Notes: generated by a model from the sequence alone, not told the origin. A stretch of 64,000 bases of DNA from Butyrivibrio sp. AE2015 (GCF_000420825.1 NZ_ATVR01000004.1:1-64000); one strand, 5' to 3'; counted from the first letter of the stretch, positions 26,594-36,517 are shown. Numbers and translations: made by a program.

Positions 26594-27643
26594 ATGAAAA
26601 AAAGTTTGTCAGCTACTTTAGGCGTGCTGCTTACAATGATGCTTGTAGCTATCATGGGGCTTTTAGTTCCTAGTGTTTCAATGGCTGCTGAGACTACATT
26701 TTCTGGTACTGTTTCCGATAAAACAACAACAGATCTGCTATATTTGTCCACTAGCGGTGGAACAATGGAAGTAAAGATAGACAGCAATACTACGATCAGT
26801 GGCACAAAGCTTATTCTTCCGGGAACTACAATTAGTTGTTCCTGTTATAGAGGAAGCGATGAGTATTGGCATGCATCTTCTATCTCTGGAACGAGCCAGG
26901 TTGGAAAAGTAACTTTGGATGCTTCTACAAAGGCAACTGTCACAGGAAGTATTGCGAAGGGCACTTCAGAGAGCCTTTTATACCTTGTCACTGACAATGG
27001 AACAATGCAGATAAAGATGGATGATGATACTGACCTTAGTGGTGTTACGATGCTTATAATTGGCCAAAAGGTAAAAGTTGTTGTTGAGAGAGGATCTGAT
27101 GCTTATATGCATGCAATTTCCATTACGGATACTTCAAACGGTTCATCTTCAACAACATCTACAGTGACAACTACGAGTACTTCTTCAGGAAACAGCGTAA
27201 CGGGAACTGTTGAAAAAGGAACAACATCTTCAATACTATATCTGACAACTTCAGCTGGAACAATGGAGTTTGTCCTGGATCTTGGAACTGATGCCAGTGC
27301 ATGCAGAGTACTGGTACCCGGGCAGAAGATAACAGTAAGCTTTTATAGGGGCAGTGATGCGTGGAACCATACATCAAAGCTGGTTAATAATACAGATAGC
27401 GCATCTGCTACAGCAACTTTGGACTCATCAACTCAGGCTACTATTACAGGTACAGTTGATGGTGACACTGATGAGGGAATGCTGTTTTTGGATACTAACG
27501 ATGGTTTGATGGAAATCAAGCTTGATTCCAATACTAATTTTTCAAAGTGTCCGGTACTTTTACTTGATAAGAAAGTTACAGTAGTTGCCCAACGTGGTAA
27601 TGATGCATATTATCATGCAGTAACAATAACAGCGAATTATTAA
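26594..27643 (+). CDS. Secreted protein with four ~70-residue beta repeats
   Basis: 349 residues with a signal peptide (hydrophobic 5-27, likely cut near SMA-AE at 31). The mature part is four tandem repeats starting near 35, 113, 198 and 281. Each has the pattern (V/I)TG(T/S)(V/I)..GT....L(L/F)(Y/L)L.T..GTM(E/Q).K(L/M/I)D..T, then a strand pair and RG(S/N)D.Y.HA. A Ser/Thr-rich linker joins repeats 2 and 3. The short beta repeats suggest small barrels; I do not recognise the family. There is no sortase motif. It is monocistronic, between its own promoter and terminator. Confidence 0.85.
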   Translation: MKKSLSATLGVLLTMMLVAIMGLLVPSVSMAAETTFSGTVSDKTTTDLLYLSTSGGTMEVKIDSNTTISGTKLILPGTTISCSCYRGSDEYWHASSISGTSQVGKVTLDASTKATVTGSIAKGTSESLLYLVTDNGTMQIKMDDDTDLSGVTMLIIGQKVKVVVERGSDAYMHAISITDTSNGSSSTTSTVTTTSTSSGNSVTGTVEKGTTSSILYLTTSAGTMEFVLDLGTDASACRVLVPGQKITVSFYRGSDAWNHTSKLVNNTDSASATATLDSSTQATITGTVDGDTDEGMLFLDTNDGLMEIKLDSNTNFSKCPVLLLDKKVTVVAQRGNDAYYHAVTITANY

Positions 27644-27651
27644 ATAAAAAA

Positions 27652-27686
27652 GCAATGATCAGAAGATCATTGCTTTTTTTTTTTTT
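27652..27686 (+). terminator. Bidirectional terminator
   Basis: Perfect stem GCAATGATC / GATCATTGC (27652-27660, 27665-27673), AGAA loop, long T-run on the plus strand and A-run on the other side. It therefore serves both the repeat-protein gene and the convergent methyltransferase gene. Confidence 0.93.
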
Positions 27687-27687
27687 A

Positions 27688-28551
27688 TTATTTAGCAGTC
27701 CAGCGTCCGCTTGCACCGCAAGGAAGGACGAGACCATTTCCTTTTACAGGAAGACCAATTTCATTTGCCTCTACAGTACCTTTGTGAATAGGATCAAGAA
27801 CTGTGTGGAGCATATAAGAAAGAACCGCTGGCTGTAACCCTGTTGTATAAGAATTAATAAGGAAGAAAAGAGGATCATCTGAAAGAAGTTTTGATGAAAG
27901 CTGTATAAATGGAAAAACAGATTCTTCAATCTTCCATATTTCTCCCTTTGGACCTCTTCCATATGAAGGAGGATCCATTATGATTCCGTCGTACTTGTTA
28001 CCTCTTCTTATTTCTCTTTCTACAAACTTAACGCAGTCATCAACAAGGTATCTGATAGGTGCATTAGCAAGACCTGAAGAAGCAGCATTTTCTTTTGCCC
28101 ATGCGACCATACCCTTCGCAGCATCTACGTGTGTTACGCTTGCTCCAGCCTTAGCTGCTGAAATAGTAGCGCCACCTGTATAAGCAAAAAGATTGAGAAC
28201 TTTAATCGGTCTGTTTGCGTTCTCTATTAATGAAGAGAACCAGTCCCAGTTAGTAGCCTGCTCAGGGAAAAGACCTGTGTGCTTGAAACTAAATGGCTTA
28301 AGATTAAATGTAAGTTCATTATAATTAATGGTCCATTCTTCCGGAAGCTTATGAAACTCCCATTCGCCACCACCTTTATTACTTCTATGATAATGTCCGT
28401 TTGGCTTTTTCCATCCAAAGTGTTTTTTCTCTGTATTCCAGATAACCTGAGGATCAGGACGAACAAGGAGGTAGTCTCCCCATCTTTCAAGCTTCTCGCC
28501 GCTTGAAGTGTCCAGAACTTCATAGTCTTTCCAACCATCTGCAATCCACAT
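27688..28551 (-). CDS. Class I SAM-dependent RNA methyltransferase (RlmI/RlmL-like C-terminal domain)
   Basis: 287 residues. The SAM-binding motif I is VLNLFAYTGGATISAAKAGA, followed by HVDAAKGMVAWAKENA, and motif IV is DGIIMDPPSYGRG. These match the 23S rRNA cytosine methyltransferase RlmI group, but the N-terminal PUA domain is absent, as in several Firmicutes homologues. It converges on the repeat-protein gene and shares its terminator. The substrate (rRNA) is inferred. Confidence 0.88.
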   Translation of the reverse strand: MWIADGWKDYEVLDTSSGEKLERWGDYLLVRPDPQVIWNTEKKHFGWKKPNGHYHRSNKGGGEWEFHKLPEEWTINYNELTFNLKPFSFKHTGLFPEQATNWDWFSSLIENANRPIKVLNLFAYTGGATISAAKAGASVTHVDAAKGMVAWAKENAASSGLANAPIRYLVDDCVKFVEREIRRGNKYDGIIMDPPSYGRGPKGEIWKIEESVFPFIQLSSKLLSDDPLFFLINSYTTGLQPAVLSYMLHTVLDPIHKGTVEANEIGLPVKGNGLVLPCGASGRWTAK

Positions 28552-28783
28552 ATTATTATGCCTTTCTTCTATATATTAATTTGTAATGCATAAAACATGC
28601 ATTTATAGTTCACTTTTTTACGCAGCCCAGCAGCACAGTGCTGGCTGCTGAATGAATAGTAATCATTGTACTACAGCAATCAGTTTTTCGTCATCATAAT
28701 AGCATAAGAGATTAAAAAACATCAAGAAAAACAGTTGAAAAAGGCTGATTTCACGATAAAAGTGATTAATTTTAAAAAAGTGG

Positions 28784-28812
28784 TTGCATTATAAAATAAA
28801 ATGCTTTATAGT
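28784..28812 (+). promoter_or_regulatory. Promoter of the S10 ribosomal operon
   Basis: TTGCAT (28784-28789), 17-bp spacer, TATAGT (28807-28812). It lies 286 bases before rpsJ and is the best-spaced promoter in the 546-bp gap after the methyltransferase gene. Confidence 0.55.
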
Positions 28813-28818
28813 AACATA

Positions 28819-29097
28819 TGCTGTGACATGATAGCTATGAAGCGTGAGGTTGCTGCTTTATCCAGTTAAGCAGGTTTTCCGTGGAGCGAATGTCTAGAGG
28901 CCAGTTGCTTTGGCCAACCAAACTGACGACAAGTCACTGTACAGTTAATTCAATGTCTGCCGACTAACCCAAGGCAGAAACGACGTGTAGAGATCCAGGA
29001 CCTTATTATGTATTTGAGGTTAGGACACACACGGGAGAGTGTACAGTCACCGCTTGTCGTACTTCATTAAAAGTGCGAAAAGGAGGCGACTTTTTTT
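28819..29097 (+). promoter_or_regulatory. Long structured 5' leader of the S10 operon
   Basis: About 280 bases of non-coding, less AT-rich sequence separate the promoter from rpsJ. Local hairpins are visible, for example GGCCAGTTG...TTGGCC near 28910 and TCTGCC/GGCAGA around 28954-28976. AGGAGG lies at 29081-29086. Long leaders of r-protein operons commonly bind an r-protein for feedback control; which protein would bind here is unknown. Confidence 0.45.
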
Positions 29098-29409
29098 ATG
29101 GCAAATCAGGTAATGAGAATTACACTTAAGGCATATGATCATCAGCTCGTTGATGCATCTGCCAAGAAGATTATCGAGACAGTCAAGAAGAACGGTTCTC
29201 AGGTAAGTGGACCAGTACCTCTTCCTACAAAGAAGGAAGTTGTTACTATTCTTAGAGCGGTTCACAAGTACAAAGATTCTAGAGAACAGTTCGAGCAGAG
29301 AACACACAAGAGACTTATCGATATCATCACACCTACATCAAAGACAGTTGAGGCTCTTCAGAGACTCGAGATGCCAGCAGGTGTAAACATAAACATCAAG
29401 ATGAAATAA
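29098..29409 (+). CDS. rpsJ: Ribosomal protein S10
   Basis: 103 residues, the standard size. It is a 30S head protein that also serves as NusE in antitermination. [19 protein letters not shown] and GPVPLPTKK are diagnostic. It heads the S10 operon, with AGGAGG 11 bases upstream. It is separated from rplC by an unusually long 143-base spacer. Confidence 0.99.
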   Translation: MANQVMRITLKAYDHQLVDASAKKIIETVKKNGSQVSGPVPLPTKKEVVTILRAVHKYKDSREQFEQRTHKRLIDIITPTSKTVEALQRLEMPAGVNINIKMK

Positions 29410-29552
29410 TTAAAATTGATTCACCTCTACTAGTATGATGCGAGACGCATGATGCCGTGACTAACTGGATAATTGACACAAAGGTGCAATTTAAGCGACA
29501 TTGCGAACGAAACAAGCATCCGCTGTAGACGTAATAAGGAGGTAAAACAAAC
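29410..29552 (+). other. Long non-coding spacer between rpsJ and rplC
   Basis: 143 bases without an ORF. It contains a small hairpin ATGCG-AGA-CGCAT near 29437-29449 and the AAGGAGG site of rplC. No poly-U terminator and no clear promoter. It may be an mRNA control or processing element. Confidence 0.4.
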
Positions 29553-30236
29553 ATGAAGAAGGCTATTTTAGCTACAAAAGTTGGAATGACTCAGATCTTC
29601 AAGGAAGACGGTTCATTAGTACCTGTAACTGTTCTTCAGGCAGGTCCATGCGTAGTAACACAGGTTAAGACTGTTGAGAACGATGGTTACAGCGCTGTTC
29701 AGGTTGGTTTTGTTGACAAGAAGGAAAAAGTTGTTAACAAGGACAAGAACGGAAGCAAGACAATTTACCACCGTCACGGTGCTACAAAGGCTGAGCAGGG
29801 ACATTTCAAAAAGGCTGGAGTTTCTTGCAAGAGATATGTAAGAGAGTTCAAGCTTGAGAACGCAGCTGAGTATGCACTTGGTGCTGAGATCAAGGCTGAT
29901 ATCTTTGCTGAAGGCGACAAGATTGATGCTACAGCAATATCAAAGGGAAAAGGATTCCAGGGTGCTATTAAGAAAAACGGTCAGCACAGAGGACCTATGG
30001 CACACGGTTCTAAGTTCCACCGTCATCAGGGTTCTAATGGTTCAAGTTCAGATCCTAGCCGCGTATTTAAGGGCAAGGGAATGCCTGGTCACATGGGCAG
30101 CGTAAAGGTAACAGTTCAGAATCTTGAGGTAGTAAGAGTAGATGCTGACAAGAATCTTATTCTTGTTAAGGGTGCTATTCCAGGACCTAAGAAGGGACTT
30201 GTTACTATCAAGGAAACAGTTAAAGTGGTAGGCTAA
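29553..30236 (+). CDS. rplC: Ribosomal protein L3
   Basis: 227 residues, somewhat longer than the roughly 209 of E. coli. It is an early-assembly 50S protein reaching the peptidyl transferase centre. [16 protein letters not shown] at the N-terminus and [15 protein letters not shown] in the extended loop identify it. AAGGAGG is upstream. It is second in the S10 operon. Confidence 0.99.
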   Translation: MKKAILATKVGMTQIFKEDGSLVPVTVLQAGPCVVTQVKTVENDGYSAVQVGFVDKKEKVVNKDKNGSKTIYHRHGATKAEQGHFKKAGVSCKRYVREFKLENAAEYALGAEIKADIFAEGDKIDATAISKGKGFQGAIKKNGQHRGPMAHGSKFHRHQGSNGSSSDPSRVFKGKGMPGHMGSVKVTVQNLEVVRVDADKNLILVKGAIPGPKKGLVTIKETVKVVG

Positions 30237-30262
30237 TAGAACGCGAAAGGAGGACCATACAG

Positions 30263-30886
30263 ATGGCTAATGTATCTGTTTATAATATGGAAGGCAAAGA
30301 AGTTGGCAAGATCGATTTAAGCGATGCTATCTTCGGAGTTGAAGTAAATGAACATCTCGTACACATGGCAGTTCTTCAGCAGCTCGCTGACAAGCGCCAG
30401 GGTACACAGAAAGCAAAAACACGTTCTGAAGTTTCCGGAGGCGGAAGAAAGCCTTGGAGACAGAAAGGAACCGGTCATGCAAGACAGGGTTCTATCAGAG
30501 CTCCTCAGTGGAAGGGCGGCGGAGTTGTATTCGCTCCAGTTCCAAGAGATTATTCTTTCAAGATGAACAAGAAGGAAAAGAGAGCTGCTCTTAAGTCTGC
30601 ACTTACAGACAAGGCTCAGGCAGGCAACATCATCGTTGTTGATGAGCTCAAGTTTGATGAGATCAAGACAAAGAGATTCGCAGAGGTTATGAACAACCTT
30701 AAGGCAACACGTAAGGCTCTTGTAGTACTTGCTGATAACGACAAGAACGTAGTTCTTTCAGCTAGAAATCTTGTTGAGGCAAATACAACACTTACAAATA
30801 CACTTAATGTATATGATATCGTAAACGCTAGAACACTCGTCCTTACAAAGGATGCAGTTGCTAAGATAGAGGAGGTGTATTGCTAA
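30263..30886 (+). CDS. rplD: Ribosomal protein L4
   Basis: 207 residues. This is a 50S protein whose loop lines the exit tunnel, and an autoregulator of the S10 operon in E. coli. [25 protein letters not shown] is the tunnel loop; only short parts of it are diagnostic, such as [24 protein letters not shown] precedes the ATG. Its stop overlaps the rplW start by one base (TAATG). Confidence 0.99.
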   Translation: MANVSVYNMEGKEVGKIDLSDAIFGVEVNEHLVHMAVLQQLADKRQGTQKAKTRSEVSGGGRKPWRQKGTGHARQGSIRAPQWKGGGVVFAPVPRDYSFKMNKKEKRAALKSALTDKAQAGNIIVVDELKFDEIKTKRFAEVMNNLKATRKALVVLADNDKNVVLSARNLVEANTTLTNTLNVYDIVNARTLVLTKDAVAKIEEVYC

Positions 30887-31185
30887 TGGCAGCATTACAG
30901 TATTATGACGTAATCCTTAAGCCAGTTCTTACAGAGAAGAGCATGGCAGGCATGAGCGAGAAGAAGTACACTTTCCTTGTTAATCCTGAAGCTAACAAGA
31001 CACAGATCAAGGAAGCTGTAGAGAAGATGTTCGAAGGTGCTAAGGTTGCTAAAGTTAACACAATCAACGCAGCTGGCAAGATGAAGAGACGTGGAATGAC
31101 AGTCGGATTCACAGCTAAGACAAAGAAAGCAATCGTACAGCTTACAGAAGATAGCAAGGACATCGAGATCTTCCAGGGACTCTAA
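30886..31185 (+). CDS. rplW: Ribosomal protein L23
   Basis: 99 residues from the ATG at 30886 ([10 protein letters not shown]), supported by AGGAGG at 30869-30874 and the TAATG overlap with rplD. An in-frame codon two positions earlier is less likely. L23 sits at the tunnel exit and docks trigger factor and [12 protein letters not shown] and [19 protein letters not shown] are typical. Confidence 0.98.
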   Translation: MAALQYYDVILKPVLTEKSMAGMSEKKYTFLVNPEANKTQIKEAVEKMFEGAKVAKVNTINAAGKMKRRGMTVGFTAKTKKAIVQLTEDSKDIEIFQGL

Positions 31186-31282
31186 TTTAGATAATGATGA
31201 TTATACGTGCGAATCCAATACAGAGTCCGGGATTCAAGTGAAAGTTCACTAGTCACGTGATAAAGAAAAAGGAGAAAAAATC
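31186..31282 (+). other. Spacer between rplW and rplB with hairpin
   Basis: 97 non-coding bases with a 6-bp stem GAATCC/GGATTC (31211-31216, 31230-31235) and a second small inverted repeat GTGAA...TTCAC just after. The AAGGAG of rplB follows. No terminator. Confidence 0.35.
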
Positions 31283-32125
31283 ATGGGAATTAAGAAATAC
31301 GGCCCATATACCCCATCCAGAAGAAACATGACTGGATCTGATTTCTCAGAGATTACGAAAGCAACTCCAGAGAAGTCACTTGTTGTTTCAAAGAACAGCA
31401 AAGCTGGTCGTAACAACCAGGGTAAGATCACTGTTAGACATCGTGGATGCGGCGGCAGAGTTAAGTACAGAATCATTGATTTCAAGAGAAATAAGGACGA
31501 TATGCCTGCAAAGGTTATCGGAATTGAGTATGATCCTAACAGATCAGCTAATATTGCACTTATTCAGTACGAGGATGGCACAAAGGCTTATATCCTTGCA
31601 CCTAACGGTTTAACTGATGGAATGACAGTTATGAACGGAGCAGGCGCTGAAATTCGTGTTGGTAACTGCCTCCCACTTTCAGAGATTCCTGTCGGTGAAA
31701 ACGTACACAACATTGAGCTTTATCCTGGAAAGGGCGGCCAGATGGTTCGTTCAGCAGGAAACGCTGCACAGCTCATGGCTAAAGAAGGAAAGTATGCAAC
31801 ACTTCGTCTTCCTTCAGGTGAAATGAGAATGGTTCCTATCGAGTGCAGAGCAACAATCGGTGTTGTAGGAAATGGTGATCACAACCTTATTAACTATGGT
31901 AAGGCCGGAAGAATTCGTCACATGGGTATCCGCCCAACAGTTCGTGGTTCTGTTATGAACCCTAATGACCATCCACACGGTGGTGGTGAAGGTAGAGCTC
32001 CTATCGGACGTTCTGGTCCTAGCACACCTTGGGGTAAGCCAGCTCTTGGTTATAAGACACGTAAGGCTAAGAAGGCTTCTAACAAGCTCATCGTAAGAAG
32101 AAGAAACGGTAAAGCCATCAAATAA
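31283..32125 (+). CDS. rplB: Ribosomal protein L2
   Basis: 280 residues, standard length. L2 is needed for subunit joining and peptidyl transfer. [16 protein letters not shown]-type sequence (here [12 protein letters not shown], with Cys replacing a glycine) and [14 protein letters not shown] with the catalytic-centre His are present. It starts behind AAAAAGGAG after a 97-base spacer. Confidence 0.99.
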   Translation: MGIKKYGPYTPSRRNMTGSDFSEITKATPEKSLVVSKNSKAGRNNQGKITVRHRGCGGRVKYRIIDFKRNKDDMPAKVIGIEYDPNRSANIALIQYEDGTKAYILAPNGLTDGMTVMNGAGAEIRVGNCLPLSEIPVGENVHNIELYPGKGGQMVRSAGNAAQLMAKEGKYATLRLPSGEMRMVPIECRATIGVVGNGDHNLINYGKAGRIRHMGIRPTVRGSVMNPNDHPHGGGEGRAPIGRSGPSTPWGKPALGYKTRKAKKASNKLIVRRRNGKAIK

Positions 32126-32136
32126 GGAGGAATAAA

Positions 32137-32427
32137 ATGTCTAGATCACTTAAAAAGGGACCTTTTGCAGACGCAAGCCTGCTTAAGAAGATAGATGCTA
32201 TGAACGCTGAGGGCCAGAAGCAGATAGTTAAGACATGGTCACGTCGTTCTACAATTTTCCCGTCTTTTGTTGGACACACAATCGCTGTTCATGACGGAAG
32301 AAAGCATATTCCTGTATATGTTACTGAAGATATGGTTGGACACAAGCTCGGTGAGTTTGTTCCTACAAGAACATTCAGAGGACATGCTGGAAATTCTCCC
32401 GCTGAGAGAAAGAGCAGCATAAACTAA
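32137..32427 (+). CDS. rpsS: Ribosomal protein S19
   Basis: 96 residues. This 30S head protein contacts the 50S A-site finger. It starts [12 protein letters not shown] and includes [21 protein letters not shown]. It begins 11 bases after rplB, with AAGGAGG upstream. Confidence 0.99.
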   Translation: MSRSLKKGPFADASLLKKIDAMNAEGQKQIVKTWSRRSTIFPSFVGHTIAVHDGRKHIPVYVTEDMVGHKLGEFVPTRTFRGHAGNSPAERKSSIN

Positions 32428-32457
32428 TTATTCGTTCGATGAAAGGAGGAAATTTCC

Positions 32458-32853
32458 ATGGAAATGGAGATCAAGCATAGATCAAAGATTAAAAGAGAAA
32501 GAAATCGTGACAATAAAGAAACAAGACCTTTTGCAAAGTTATCTTACGCAAGAATACCAGTTCAGAAGGCATGCTTTGTCATGGATGCTATCAGAGGAAA
32601 GGATGTTGAGACTGCACTTGCAATCCTTCAGTACAATCCTAGATATGCTTCAAGCGTAATCTACAAGCTCCTCAACAGTGCTGTAGCAAACGCTGAGAAC
32701 AACAAAGGTATGAACAGATCAAACCTCTACATTGCTGAGTGTACAGCTAGCAACGGCCCTATTATGAAGAGAATTCAGCCTAGAGCACAGGGCAGAGCGT
32801 ACAGAATCAACAAGAGAATGAGTCATCTGACTGTTATTTTGGACGAAAGATAA
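32458..32853 (+). CDS. rplV: Ribosomal protein L22
   Basis: 131 residues, about 20 longer than E. coli L22 because of a basic N-terminal extension before ARIPVQKACFVMDAIRGK. The tunnel loop and the end GRAYRINKRMSHLTVIL are conserved; this loop is where macrolide-resistance changes arise. GAAAGGAGG is upstream. Confidence 0.98.
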   Translation: MEMEIKHRSKIKRERNRDNKETRPFAKLSYARIPVQKACFVMDAIRGKDVETALAILQYNPRYASSVIYKLLNSAVANAENNKGMNRSNLYIAECTASNGPIMKRIQPRAQGRAYRINKRMSHLTVILDER

Positions 32854-32872
32854 TTGAAAGGAGAACCTAAGA

Positions 32873-33544
32873 ATGGGACAGAAAGTTAATCCTCATGGCC
32901 TCAGAGTTGGTGTTATCGCTGACTGGGATTCCAAGTGGTATGCTGAATCTGGCGATTTCGCCAATAATCTTGTAGAAGATTATAATATCAGAAAATTTCT
33001 GAAGAAGAAGTTATATGCAGCTGGTGTTTCAAAGATTGAGATCGAGAGAGCATCAGATAGAGTTAAGGTTATCGTTTACACAGCTAAGCCTGGTGTTGTA
33101 ATTGGTAAGGGCGGCGCTGAAATCGAGGTAACTAAGAAAGAGCTTTCAAAGCTTACAGACAAGAAAGTTCTTGTTGATATTAAAGAAATCAAGAAGCCTG
33201 ATAAGGATGCACAGCTTGTTGCAGAGAATATCGCTCAGCAGCTTGAGAACCGTGTATCATTCAGAAGAGCTATGAAGTCATGCATGAGCAGAACAATGAA
33301 GACAGATGCACTTGGTATCAAGGCATGCTGCTCAGGTCGTCTTGGCGGCGCTGATATCGCTCGTTCAGAGTTCTACAGCGAGGGAACTATTCCTCTTCAG
33401 ACACTCAGAGCAGATATCGATTACGGTTTTGCTGAAGCAGATACAACCTACGGTAAGGTTGGTGTAAAGGTATGGATCTACAAGGGTGAAGTACTTCCAA
33501 CTAAAGCAGGTGAGAGTTCAGATAAGGAAGGGAGCGATAAATAA
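32873..33544 (+). CDS. rpsC: Ribosomal protein S3
   Basis: 223 residues. S3 is part of the mRNA entry channel. [15 protein letters not shown] at the start and the KH motif [11 protein letters not shown] identify it. It ends in a charged tail (KEGSDK) and its stop overlaps the start of rplP by one base (TAATG). Confidence 0.99.
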   Translation: MGQKVNPHGLRVGVIADWDSKWYAESGDFANNLVEDYNIRKFLKKKLYAAGVSKIEIERASDRVKVIVYTAKPGVVIGKGGAEIEVTKKELSKLTDKKVLVDIKEIKKPDKDAQLVAENIAQQLENRVSFRRAMKSCMSRTMKTDALGIKACCSGRLGGADIARSEFYSEGTIPLQTLRADIDYGFAEADTTYGKVGVKVWIYKGEVLPTKAGESSDKEGSDK

Positions 33545-33981
33545 TGTTAATGCCAAAGAGAGTTAAGCACCGCAAGCAGTTCCGCGGTTCAATGGCTCAT
33601 AAAATTACTCGTGGTACCACAATCACTTATGGTGAGTATGGAATTGTTGCGCTTGAGCCTTGCTGGATCAATTCAAACCAGATTGAGGCAGCCCGTGTAG
33701 CTATGACACGTTTCATCAAGCGTGGTGGTCAGGTTTGGATCAAAATCTTCCCTGACAAGCCTATCACTTTGAAGCCACTTGGAACTCGTATGGGTTCTGG
33801 TAAGGGCGCAGTTGATAGATGGGTAGCTGTTGTTAAGCCAGGTCGTGTAATGTTCGAAATCGGCGGAGTTGCCGAGGCCGATGCAAGAGAAGCACTTCGT
33901 CTTGCAACACATAAACTTCCTTGCAAGTGCAAGATCGTTTCAAAGGCTGATTTGGAAGGCGGTGTATCTAATGAAAACTAA
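33544..33981 (+). CDS. rplP: Ribosomal protein L16
   Basis: 145 residues; an alternative start two codons later gives [11 protein letters not shown]16 shapes the A-site tRNA position. [11 protein letters not shown] and [18 protein letters not shown] are diagnostic. AAGGAAGGGAG precedes it. Its last 11 bases overlap rpmC. Confidence 0.99.
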   Translation: MLMPKRVKHRKQFRGSMAHKITRGTTITYGEYGIVALEPCWINSNQIEAARVAMTRFIKRGGQVWIKIFPDKPITLKPLGTRMGSGKGAVDRWVAVVKPGRVMFEIGGVAEADAREALRLATHKLPCKCKIVSKADLEGGVSNEN

Positions 33982-34180
33982 TAAGTATGTAGAAGAGCTT
34001 CTGGCAAAGTCTGCTGATGAACTTCAGACAGAGCTTGTTTCAGCTAAAAAGGAACTTTTCAACTTAAAATTCCAGAACGCTACAAACCAGTTGGATAATA
34101 CAGCAAGAATTAAAGAAGTAAGAAGAAATATTGCAAGAATCCAGACTGTAATCACACAGAATGCAAAGGCAGCTAACTAA
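33971..34180 (+). CDS. rpmC: Ribosomal protein L29
   Basis: 69 residues from the ATG at 33971 ([11 protein letters not shown]), inside the end of rplP. The motif [21 protein letters not shown] is the conserved two-helix core of L29; a short diagnostic part is KELFNLKFQ. It binds near the tunnel exit next to L23. Confidence 0.98.
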   Translation: MKTNKYVEELLAKSADELQTELVSAKKELFNLKFQNATNQLDNTARIKEVRRNIARIQTVITQNAKAAN

Positions 34181-34212
34181 GCACTTTGTTTAATCTAAAA
34201 GGAGAAAAGATC

Positions 34213-34467
34213 GTGGAAAGAAATTTAAGAAAAACGCGTGTTGGTAAAGTAACAAGCGATAAGATGGACAAGACCATCACAGTTTCCATTGAGGACCATG
34301 TTAAGCATCCTCTTTACAAGAAGATCGTAAAGAGAACATATAAGCTTAAGGCTCATGACGAGAACAATGAGTGCCGTATTGGTGACACAGTTAAGGTCAT
34401 GGAGACAAAGCCTATCTCCAAAGATAAGAGATGGAGACTTGTATCCATTATTGAACGTGCAAAGTAA
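34213..34467 (+). CDS. rpsQ: Ribosomal protein S17
   Basis: 84 residues with a GTG start at 34213, chosen because AAAGGAG lies just upstream and the product then begins [13 protein letters not shown], as in other S17 proteins. It is a primary 16S rRNA binder. Also seen: DKMDKTITV and [11 protein letters not shown]. Confidence 0.97.
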   Translation: MERNLRKTRVGKVTSDKMDKTITVSIEDHVKHPLYKKIVKRTYKLKAHDENNECRIGDTVKVMETKPISKDKRWRLVSIIERAK

Positions 34468-34488
34468 TTCGAAAAAAGGAGAAATATC

Positions 34489-34857
34489 ATGATTCAGCAG
34501 GAAAGTAGACTGAAGGTCGCTGATAACACTGGTGCTAAAGAGCTCCTTACAATTCGTGTTATGGGTGGATCTACAAGAAGATATGCGAGAATCGGCGACA
34601 CAATCGTTGCTTCTGTTAAAGAAGCAACACCCGGTGGAGTTGTAAAGAAGGGTGATGTAGTTAAGGCTGTTGTCGTTCGTACAGTAAAAGAGACACGTCG
34701 TAAGGACGGTTCCTACATCAGATTTGATGAGAACGCTGCTGTTGTTATCAATGAAGATGGTACGCCTAAGGGAACACGTATTTTTGGACCCGTAGCTAGA
34801 GAGCTTCGTGAGAAGAAATTCATGAAGATCCTTTCTCTTGCTCCGGAAGTATTATAA
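34489..34857 (+). CDS. rplN: Ribosomal protein L14
   Basis: 122 residues, standard length. It forms inter-subunit bridges and is the RsfS target. [18 protein letters not shown] and [15 protein letters not shown] are diagnostic. This is the first gene of the classical spc group; it follows S17 by 21 bases with no terminator, so S10 and spc form one transcript here. Confidence 0.99.
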   Translation: MIQQESRLKVADNTGAKELLTIRVMGGSTRRYARIGDTIVASVKEATPGGVVKKGDVVKAVVVRTVKETRRKDGSYIRFDENAAVVINEDGTPKGTRIFGPVARELREKKFMKILSLAPEVL

Positions 34858-34869
34858 GGAGGCGCCCAG

Positions 34870-35199
34870 ATGTCAACAAGTAAGATTAAGAAGGGTGATA
34901 TGGTTAAAGTTATCGCCGGAAGAGAAATCGATAAAGAAGGAAAGGTTCTTTCTGTTGATACTAAGAACGGAAAGGTCGTTGTTGAGGGCCTTAACAAGGT
35001 TACAAAGCACGAGAAGCCTTCTGCTAAGAATCCTAATGGCGGTATTGTAGAGCGCGAAGCTGCTCTTGATATCTCAAACGTTGTGTATCTTCATAACGGA
35101 CAGCCTACCAAGATCGGATTCAAGGTTGAAAAGGATGAGAATGGTAAGGTTGTAAAGAAAAACCGCATCGCTAAAAAGACTGGTGAGGTTATCGACTAA
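34870..35199 (+). CDS. rplX: Ribosomal protein L24
   Basis: 109 residues. The KOW domain is at the N-terminus: IKKGDMVKVIAGREIDKEGKV; short diagnostic part KGDMVKVIAG. It is an early assembly initiator at the tunnel exit. AAGGAGGCG lies upstream. Confidence 0.98.
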   Translation: MSTSKIKKGDMVKVIAGREIDKEGKVLSVDTKNGKVVVEGLNKVTKHEKPSAKNPNGGIVEREAALDISNVVYLHNGQPTKIGFKVEKDENGKVVKKNRIAKKTGEVID

Positions 35200-35221
35200 T
35201 TTAGGAAGGAGGTATTAAGCG

Positions 35222-35761
35222 TTGAGTAGATATAAAGATTTATACAAGAACGAGATCGTTGATGCAATGACAAAGAAGTTCGGTTATAAGAATGTAATGG
35301 AAGTTCCAAAGCTTGACAAGATCGTTATCAATATGGCAGTTGGTGAAGCAAAAGAGAATGCTAAGCTTCTTGAGAATGCTGCTAACGATATGGCTATTAT
35401 TTCAGGTCAGAAGCCTGTTTACACAAAGGCTAAGAAGTCAATCGCTAACTTCAAATTAAGAGAGGGTATGCCAATCGGATGTAAGGTTACTCTTCGTGGC
35501 GACAAGATGTACGATTTCCTTGATCGTCTCGTAAACCTTGCTCTTCCTCGTGTACGTGACTTCAGAGGAATCAACCCTAACTCTTTCGATGGAAGAGGAA
35601 ACTATGCTCTTGGTATCAAAGAGCAGCTTATCTTCCCTGAAATCGAGTATGATAAGATTGACAAGACAAGAGGTATGGACATTATTTTCACAACAACAGC
35701 AAAGACAGATGAAGAGGCTCGTGAGCTTCTTACACTGTTCAATATGCCTTTTGCAAAGTAA
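35222..35761 (+). CDS. rplE: Ribosomal protein L5
   Basis: 179 residues with a TTG start at 35222, strongly supported by AAGGAGG about 9 bases upstream. L5 binds 5S rRNA. Seen: [29 protein letters not shown] and [16 protein letters not shown]. Confidence 0.98.
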   Translation: MSRYKDLYKNEIVDAMTKKFGYKNVMEVPKLDKIVINMAVGEAKENAKLLENAANDMAIISGQKPVYTKAKKSIANFKLREGMPIGCKVTLRGDKMYDFLDRLVNLALPRVRDFRGINPNSFDGRGNYALGIKEQLIFPEIEYDKIDKTRGMDIIFTTTAKTDEEARELLTLFNMPFAK

Positions 35762-35782
35762 TTAAGGAGGGAATAGGACAAA

Positions 35783-35968
35783 ATGGCTAAATTATCCATG
35801 AAGTTAAAACAGCAGATGAAACCAAAGTTCTCTACACGTGCATACAATCGTTGTAAGATCTGTGGTCGTCCTCATGCTTACCTTAGAAAATACGGAATCT
35901 GCAGAATTTGCTTCCGTGAACTTGCATATAAGGGCGAAATCCCAGGTGTTCGTAAGGCATCTTGGTAA
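35783..35968 (+). CDS. rpsN: Ribosomal protein S14, zinc-binding type
   Basis: 61 residues, the short zinc-dependent form. Two CxxC pairs, CKIC and CRIC, lie on either side of [12 protein letters not shown]. This type is standard in Firmicutes; the longer zinc-free paralogue is not in the window. Confidence 0.99.
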   Translation: MAKLSMKLKQQMKPKFSTRAYNRCKICGRPHAYLRKYGICRICFRELAYKGEIPGVRKASW

Positions 35969-36100
35969 ACATCGTTTGCTGATAAGTGGTCCGGGATGGG
36001 GGCCACGAAATATTAAAATGATTCCATTGCGGCTTCGTGTCTCTGCTCAATTTGGGGAGTAGTAAGGCGAAGCAAGAATAATTAAGGAGGCAATTATAAA
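35969..36100 (+). other. Spacer between rpsN and rpsH with hairpin
   Basis: 132 non-coding bases. CACGAA (36004-36009) pairs with TTCGTG (36034-36039), next to a G-rich run (GGATGGGGGCC). No U-run follows. In E. coli the spc repressor S8 binds just here, ahead of rplE, so an S8-responsive role is possible but untested. Confidence 0.35.
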
Positions 36101-36502
36101 ATGGCAATGAATGATCCTATTGCAGATATGCTTACAAGAATTCGTAATGCAAATACTGCTAAGCATGACACAGTTGATGTTCCTTCATCAAAGATGAAGC
36201 TTGCAATCGCAAACATTCTTCTTGAAGAAGGTTATATTAAGAAGCTTGATGTTGTAGAAGATGGTGTATTCAAGACTCTTCACATCACTCTTAAGTACGG
36301 TGCTGACAGAAATGATAAAGTTATCACAGGTCTTAAGAGAATCTCAAAGCCTGGTCTTCGTGTATACGCAGGCAAGGATGAGCTTCCTAGAGTATTAGGC
36401 GGTCTTGGTATTGCAATCATTTCTACAAACCAGGGCGTTGTAACTGATAAAAAAGCAAGAGAGCTCCAGGTTGGTGGCGAAGTTCTTGCATTCATTTGGT
36501 AA
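36101..36502 (+). CDS. rpsH: Ribosomal protein S8
   Basis: 133 residues. S8 is a central 16S rRNA binder and translational repressor of the spc operon in E. coli. It begins [18 protein letters not shown] and ends GGEVLAFIW. The spacing to the 132-base upstream spacer and AAGGAGG is clear. Confidence 0.99.
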   Translation: MAMNDPIADMLTRIRNANTAKHDTVDVPSSKMKLAIANILLEEGYIKKLDVVEDGVFKTLHITLKYGADRNDKVITGLKRISKPGLRVYAGKDELPRVLGGLGIAIISTNQGVVTDKKARELQVGGEVLAFIW

Positions 36503-36517
36503 ATTGGAGGTACGGGC

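Noticed and set aside
28618-28656. GC-rich inverted repeat (CAGCAC-A-GTGCTG) as a terminator for the methyltransferase region
   Set aside because: It lies upstream of the minus-strand methyltransferase gene, has only a 6-bp stem with a 1-base loop and no U-run.
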